DNA of 42,495 nt from Pseudomonas sp. GM84 (GTDB lineage: Bacteria; Pseudomonadota; Gammaproteobacteria; Pseudomonadales; Pseudomonadaceae): NCBI RefSeq assembly GCF_000282535.1, contig NZ_AKJC01000166.1, positions 1-42,495 on the forward strand, read 5' to 3'. How positions within the stretch are numbered: position 1 is the first letter of the stretch; each line of letters opens with the position of its first letter. Position numbers and translations under genes: made by a program. Positions 38,205-42,495 of this stretch are shown here, one piece after another. Below the pieces are notes generated by a model. That model was not told the origin of the DNA, did no database searches, and was given only the letters and a program-made list of their open reading frames with translations.

Positions 38205-38387
38205 GGACAGCACTCCCATCAGAAAAAGCAATAGAAAGCCTCTAATTCAAGAGTAAGAAATGTCGCCAGACGAGTTGCACCTGAAACCGCAAAAATTCGG
38301 GTTGCACCTGGTTGCACCCGAATTGTCCTACAGATACTCTTGATGCCAGCTTAGGCCACGACCGATGGCCAATAATGAGGATAAGAA

Positions 38388-41300
38388 ATGGCGACGACCA
38401 CCCTTGGGGTCAAACTTGACGACCCGACCCGCGAGCGACTCAAGGCCGCAGCGCAGTCCATCGACCGCACGCCGCACTGGTTGATCAAGCAAGCAATCTT
38501 CAATTACCTGGAGAAGCTCGAGGGTGGTGCCACCCTGACCGAACTCAACGGTCATGCCAGCAGCGTGGTCGACGACGCTGGCGAAGTACAAGCGGATCAC
38601 GCTCACCAGTGCTTCCTGGAGTTTGCCGAGAGCATCCTGCCCCAGTCGGTACTGCGCTCCGCCATTACCGCCGCCTACCGCCGCCCTGAGCCGGAAGTCG
38701 TGCCGATGCTGCTGGAACAGGCGCGCCTGAGCGCGCCGTTGGCTGAAGCGACCAACAAGTTGGCCGCGGGCATCGCCGAAAAACTGCGCAACCAGAAGAG
38801 CGCCGGCGGCCGTGCCGGCATCGTTCAGGGCCTGCTGCAGGAATTCTCGCTGTCGTCCCAGGAAGGCGTTGCCCTGATGTGCCTGGCCGAGGCGCTGCTG
38901 CGCATCCCGGACAAAGGCACTCGCGATGCGCTGATCCGCGACAAGATCAGCACCGGCAACTGGCAGCCGCACCTGGGCAACAGCCCCTCGCTGTTCGTCA
39001 ACGCCGCGACCTGGGGCCTGCTGCTGACCGGCAAGCTGGTCTCCACCCACAACGAATCCGGCCTCACCTCCTCGCTCACCCGCATCATCGGCAAGAGCGG
39101 CGAACCGATGATCCGCAAGGGCGTCGACATGGCCATGCGCCTGATGGGCGAGCAGTTCGTCACCGGCGAAACCATCGCCGAAGCCCTGGCCAACGCCAGC
39201 CGCTTCGAGGCCAAGGGCTTCCGCTATTCCTACGACATGCTCGGCGAAGCGGCACTGACCGAGCACGACGCACAGAAATACCTGGCCTCCTACGAGCAGG
39301 CGATCCACTCGATCGGCAAAGCCTCCCACGGCCGTGGCATCTATGAAGGCCCGGGCATCTCGATCAAGCTGTCGGCCCTGCACCCGCGTTACAGCCGCGC
39401 CCAGTACGAGCGCGTGATGGAAGAGCTGTACCCGCGCCTGCTGTCGCTGACCCTGCTGGCCAAGCAGTACGACATCGGCCTGAACATCGACGCCGAAGAG
39501 GCTGACCGCCTGGAGCTGTCCCTCGACCTGCTCGAGCGCCTGTGCTTCGAGCCGTCGCTGGCCGGCTGGAACGGTATCGGCTTCGTCATCCAGGCCTACC
39601 AGAAGCGCTGCCCGTATGTGATCGACTACGTGATCGACCTGGCCAAGCGCAGCCGCCACCGCCTGATGATTCGCCTGGTGAAAGGCGCGTACTGGGACAG
39701 CGAGATCAAGCGCGCCCAGGTTGAAGGCCTGGAAGGCTACCCGGTGTATACCCGCAAGGTGTACACCGACGTTTCCTACGTCGCCTGTGCCCGCAAACTG
39801 CTGGCAGTACCGGAAGCCATCTACCCGCAGTTCGCCACGCACAACGCCCACACCCTGTCGGCCATCTACCACATCGCCGGCCAGAACTATTACCCCGGCC
39901 AGTACGAGTTCCAGTGCCTGCACGGCATGGGCGAACCGCTGTACGAGCAAGTCGTGGGCAAAGTGTCCGAAGGCAAGCTGAACCGCCCGTGCCGCGTGTA
40001 CGCGCCGGTCGGCACCCACGAAACCCTGCTGGCCTACCTGGTCCGTCGCCTGCTGGAAAACGGCGCCAACACCTCGTTCGTCAACCGCATCGCCGACCAC
40101 TCGATCTCCATTCAGGAACTGGTCGCCGACCCGGTCGCCAGCATCGAGCGCATGGGCACCCAGGAAGGCAGCATTGGCCTGCCGCACCCACGCATTCCGC
40201 TGCCGCGTGACCTGTACGGCAGCGAGCGGGCCAACTCGGCCGGCATCGACATGGCCAACGAACATCGCCTGGCGTCGCTGTCCTGCGCCATGCTGGCCAC
40301 CGCTCACAACGACTGGAAAGCCGCCCCGCTGCTGGCCTGCGCCGCCAGCGAAGCCGCTGCCGCGCCGGTGCTGAACCCGGCCGACCTTCGCGACGTGGTG
40401 GGTCACGTCCAGGAAGCCACGGTCGCCGACGTCGACAACGCCATCCAGTGCGCGCTGAACGCCGCCCCGATCTGGCAGGCCACCCCGCCCGCCGAGCGCG
40501 CCGCCATTCTGGAGCGCACCGCCGATCTGATGGAAGCCGAGATCCAGCCGCTGATGGGCCTGCTCATCCGCGAGGCCGGCAAAACCTTTGCCAACGCCAT
40601 CGCCGAAGTGCGCGAAGCGGTGGACTTCCTGCGCTACTACGCGGTGCAGGCACGCAACGACTTCAGCAACGACGCCCACCGCCCGCTGGGCCCGGTGGTG
40701 TGCATCAGCCCGTGGAACTTCCCGCTGGCGATCTTCACAGGTCAAGTGGCCGCTGCGCTGGCCGCCGGCAACCCGGTACTGGCCAAGCCTGCTGAACAGA
40801 CGCCGCTGATCGCGGCCCAGGCCGTGCGCCTGCTGCTCGAAGCCGGCATTCCGCAAGGCGTGCTGCAACTGCTGCCAGGGCGCGGCGAAACCGTCGGTGC
40901 CGGCCTGGTCGGTGACGAACGCGTCAAAGGTGTGATGTTCACCGGTTCCACCGAGGTAGCTCGCCTGCTGCAGCGCAATGTCGCCGGGCGCTTGGACAAC
41001 CAGGGTCGCCCGATCCCGCTGATCGCCGAAACCGGAGGCCAGAACGCGATGATCGTCGACTCCTCGGCGCTGACCGAGCAGGTGGTGATCGACGTGGTGT
41101 CGTCGGCCTTCGACAGTGCCGGCCAGCGTTGCTCGGCCCTGCGCGTGCTGTGCCTGCAGGAAGACTCCGCCGACCGCGTGATCGAGATGCTCAAGGGTGC
41201 CATGGCCGAAAGCCGCCTGGGCAACCCGGACCGCCTGGCCGTAGATATCGGCCCGGTGATCGACGCCGAGGCCAAGGCCGGCATCGAGAAGCACATCCAG

Positions 41301-42341
41301 GGCATGCGTGAGAAAGGTCGCTCGGTCTACCAGGTGGCCATCGCCGATGCTGCCGAGGTCAAGCGCGGCACTTTCGTCATGCCGACCCTGATCGAGCTGG
41401 AAAGCTTCGACGAGCTCAAGCGCGAGATCTTCGGCCCGGTGCTGCACGTGGTGCGCTACAACCGCCGCAACCTCGACCAGCTGATCGAGCAGATCAACAA
41501 TTCCGGCTATGGCCTGACCCTCGGCGTGCACACCCGCATCGACGAGACCATCGCCAAGGTCGTGGAAACCGCCAACGCCGGCAACATGTACGTCAACCGC
41601 AACATCGTCGGTGCGGTGGTGGGCGTGCAGCCGTTCGGTGGTGAAGGCCTGTCCGGCACCGGCCCGAAAGCCGGTGGCCCGCTGTACCTGTACCGCCTGC
41701 TGTCGACCCGCCCGGCCGACGCGATTGGCCGCCACTTCCAGCTGCAGGATGGCGAAGGCAAGCCAGACCGCACCCTGCACGAGCAGTTGGTCAAGCCGCT
41801 GCACAGCCTCAAGGCCTGGGCCGAGAGCAACCAGCAAGCCGACCTGGCCGCCCTGTGCAGCCAGTTCGCCGGCCAGTCGCAGAGCGGCATCGCCCGCCTG
41901 CTGCCAGGCCCTACCGGTGAGCGCAACAGCTACACCATCCTGCCGCGCGAGCACGTGCTGTGCCTGGCCGACAACGAGGCTGACCTGCTCGCGCAGTTCG
42001 CCGCTGTATTGGCAGTCGGCAGCTCGGCTGTGTGGGTCGATGGCGAGCCAGGCAAAGCCCTGCGCAGCCGCCTGCCGAAGGAGCTGCAGGCCAAGGTCAA
42101 GCTGGTGGCGGACTGGAACAAGGATGAAGTGGCGTTCGACGCCGTGATCCACCATGGCGACTCGGACCAGCTGCGCGGCGTTTGCCAGCAGGTGGCCAAG
42201 CGTGCCGGGGCGATTGTTGGCGTGCATGGGCTGTCCAGCGGGGATCATCAGATTGCCCTGGAGCGGCTGGTGATCGAGCGGGCGGTGAGTGTGAATACCG
42301 CTGCGGCGGGGGGGAACGCCAGCCTGATGACCATTGGCTGA
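38388..42341 (+). CDS. putA: Trifunctional PutA: proline dehydrogenase, P5C dehydrogenase and transcriptional repressor
   Basis: The 1317-residue protein oxidises proline to glutamate and represses put genes. Residues 1-45 form a ribbon-helix-helix domain (TTTLGVKLDDPTRERLKAAAQ). An FAD-dependent proline dehydrogenase barrel follows (about 240-560), with the YWDSEIK motif at 435-441. Then comes an aldehyde-dehydrogenase domain with Glu881 (ETGGQNA) and nucleophile Cys915 (GQRCSAL). The last about 200 residues are the extra C-terminal domain of long PutA proteins. The start ATG 38388 has GAGG 7 nt upstream. The RHH domain and the GTTGCA sites together support autoregulation. It ends at a strong terminator. 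Confidence 0.98.
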   Translation: MATTTLGVKLDDPTRERLKAAAQSIDRTPHWLIKQAIFNYLEKLEGGATLTELNGHASSVVDDAGEVQADHAHQCFLEFAESILPQSVLRSAITAAYRRPEPEVVPMLLEQARLSAPLAEATNKLAAGIAEKLRNQKSAGGRAGIVQGLLQEFSLSSQEGVALMCLAEALLRIPDKGTRDALIRDKISTGNWQPHLGNSPSLFVNAATWGLLLTGKLVSTHNESGLTSSLTRIIGKSGEPMIRKGVDMAMRLMGEQFVTGETIAEALANASRFEAKGFRYSYDMLGEAALTEHDAQKYLASYEQAIHSIGKASHGRGIYEGPGISIKLSALHPRYSRAQYERVMEELYPRLLSLTLLAKQYDIGLNIDAEEADRLELSLDLLERLCFEPSLAGWNGIGFVIQAYQKRCPYVIDYVIDLAKRSRHRLMIRLVKGAYWDSEIKRAQVEGLEGYPVYTRKVYTDVSYVACARKLLAVPEAIYPQFATHNAHTLSAIYHIAGQNYYPGQYEFQCLHGMGEPLYEQVVGKVSEGKLNRPCRVYAPVGTHETLLAYLVRRLLENGANTSFVNRIADHSISIQELVADPVASIERMGTQEGSIGLPHPRIPLPRDLYGSERANSAGIDMANEHRLASLSCAMLATAHNDWKAAPLLACAASEAAAAPVLNPADLRDVVGHVQEATVADVDNAIQCALNAAPIWQATPPAERAAILERTADLMEAEIQPLMGLLIREAGKTFANAIAEVREAVDFLRYYAVQARNDFSNDAHRPLGPVVCISPWNFPLAIFTGQVAAALAAGNPVLAKPAEQTPLIAAQAVRLLLEAGIPQGVLQLLPGRGETVGAGLVGDERVKGVMFTGSTEVARLLQRNVAGRLDNQGRPIPLIAETGGQNAMIVDSSALTEQVVIDVVSSAFDSAGQRCSALRVLCLQEDSADRVIEMLKGAMAESRLGNPDRLAVDIGPVIDAEAKAGIEKHIQGMREKGRSVYQVAIADAAEVKRGTFVMPTLIELESFDELKREIFGPVLHVVRYNRRNLDQLIEQINNSGYGLTLGVHTRIDETIAKVVETANAGNMYVNRNIVGAVVGVQPFGGEGLSGTGPKAGGPLYLYRLLSTRPADAIGRHFQLQDGEGKPDRTLHEQLVKPLHSLKAWAESNQQADLAALCSQFAGQSQSGIARLLPGPTGERNSYTILPREHVLCLADNEADLLAQFAAVLAVGSSAVWVDGEPGKALRSRLPKELQAKVKLVADWNKDEVAFDAVIHHGDSDQLRGVCQQVAKRAGAIVGVHGLSSGDHQIALERLVIERAVSVNTAAAGGNASLMTIG

Positions 42342-42362
42342 TGGCTAGTGGTTGAAGAAGAA

Positions 42363-42387
42363 GGAGAGCTTAGGCTCTCCTTTTTTT
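42363..42387 (+). terminator. Rho-independent terminator of putA
   Basis: A perfect 7-bp stem (GGAGAGC, loop TTAG, GCTCTCC) followed by seven T (42381-42387), 21 nt after the stop codon. Confidence 0.93.
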
Positions 42388-42437
42388 GTGTTGGCTGCGG
42401 GCGCTTGTCTTGGGTGTTGCAGCGCCCTTGAGATCGA

Positions 42438-42479
42438 GCGCCGCCCGCGCGGCGCATCGCGAGCAAGCTCGCTCCTACA
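42438..42479. repeat. Hairpin and third REP class at the right edge
   Basis: GCGCCGC, four nt, GCGGCGC (42438-42455) is a GC-rich hairpin. It is followed by ATCGCGAGCAAGCTCGCTCC (42456 on), a REP-like element with the inner GAGC/GCTC pair changed from classes A and B. The second arm would lie past the window edge. Confidence 0.7.
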
Positions 42480-42495
42480 TTTGTTGCAACGTGCC

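Larger units (their letters stand above)
38031..38387. promoter_or_regulatory. putP-putA divergent control region with GTTGCA sites
   Basis: This 357-bp gene-free stretch contains seven copies of GTTGCA (plus-strand coordinates 38081, 38146, 38274, 38301, 38311; minus-strand copies at 38105-38110 and 38124-38129). GTTGCA is the known E. coli PutA operator core. A 21-bp palindrome lies at 38184-38204. Candidate promoters overlap operator copies on both sides: minus strand TTGCAC/TAGGAT (38128-38099) for putP, plus strand TTGCAC (38312-38317) for putA. Repression by PutA in the absence of proline is the expected logic. Confidence 0.85.

Noticed and set aside
38328..42248. A 1306-codon open frame on the minus strand across putA
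   Set aside because: It is an antisense shadow produced by GC-rich third positions; PutA has clear domains on the plus strand, and the shadow has low-complexity composition and no ribosome site.
42483..42490. GTTGCAAC near the right edge as a PutA site
   Set aside because: It is a short palindrome downstream of putA next to a REP element, with no promoter visible.

Overview
The window looks like chromosomal DNA of a fluorescent Pseudomonas, most probably the P. putida group. It is GC-rich, its gene order matches the Pseudomonas parC-parE / thiC-tolC / waaA-hldE-msbA-waaL / LPS-core / putP-putA neighbourhoods, and its intergenic gaps carry the Pseudomonas type of REP palindrome (core GTGGGAGC-N-GGCTTGCC). 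I find 34 protein genes and no tRNA, rRNA, IS element, prophage or CRISPR array. Species assignment is inference from gene order and repeats.

Layout. (1) 1-9455, minus strand: one long block read nudF, yqiB, cpdA (TTG start), yqiA, parE, an esterase-like phytase-domain protein, a membrane-anchored retropepsin, parC, then a PqiC-type lipoprotein ending in a strong terminator at 23-49. nudF-yqiB-cpdA-yqiA-parE is the enterobacterial order; the two exported proteins between parE and parC are joined by 4-nt overlaps. (2) 9641-15533: an RsiV-like lipoprotein, cytX, thiC behind a TPP riboswitch (13839-13930), and a TolC/OpmH outer-membrane channel. (3) 15720-21469: waaA (Kdo transferase), a LysR regulator divergent from emrE with a clear LysR-type dyad between them, a translationally coupled FAD oxidoreductase and aldo/keto reductase, and a protein with a degenerate Nudix box. 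(4) 21625-35033: the LPS region: hldE, msbA, waaL, a small kinase-fold protein on the opposite strand, then a minus-strand operon read wapO-like carbamoyltransferase, wapH-like glycosyltransferase, mig-14, a dnpA-like PIG-L deacetylase, an ssg-like glycosyltransferase, a GT2 enzyme with a C-terminal membrane segment and a GT4 enzyme. (5) 35236-42495: rlmJ, an 86-residue orphan, and the divergent putP/putA proline-catabolism pair, with seven GTTGCA motifs in the 357-bp control region.

How the genes work together: waaA, hldE, msbA, waaL and the core operon make, export and finish lipopolysaccharide. thiC and cytX make or import the thiamine pyrimidine and share the riboswitch. PutP imports proline, and PutA oxidises it to glutamate and represses both genes through GTTGCA sites. 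ParC and ParE form topoisomerase IV.

Most interesting leads: the coupled de-N-acetylase/GNAT pair (29866-32162), which could swap an acetyl for another acyl group on a core amino sugar; a kinase-fold protein whose HRD loop reads FRS (26273-26878); the degenerate-Nudix protein at 20501-21469; the LysR dyad upstream of emrE; and the palindrome and GTTGCA array between putP and putA.
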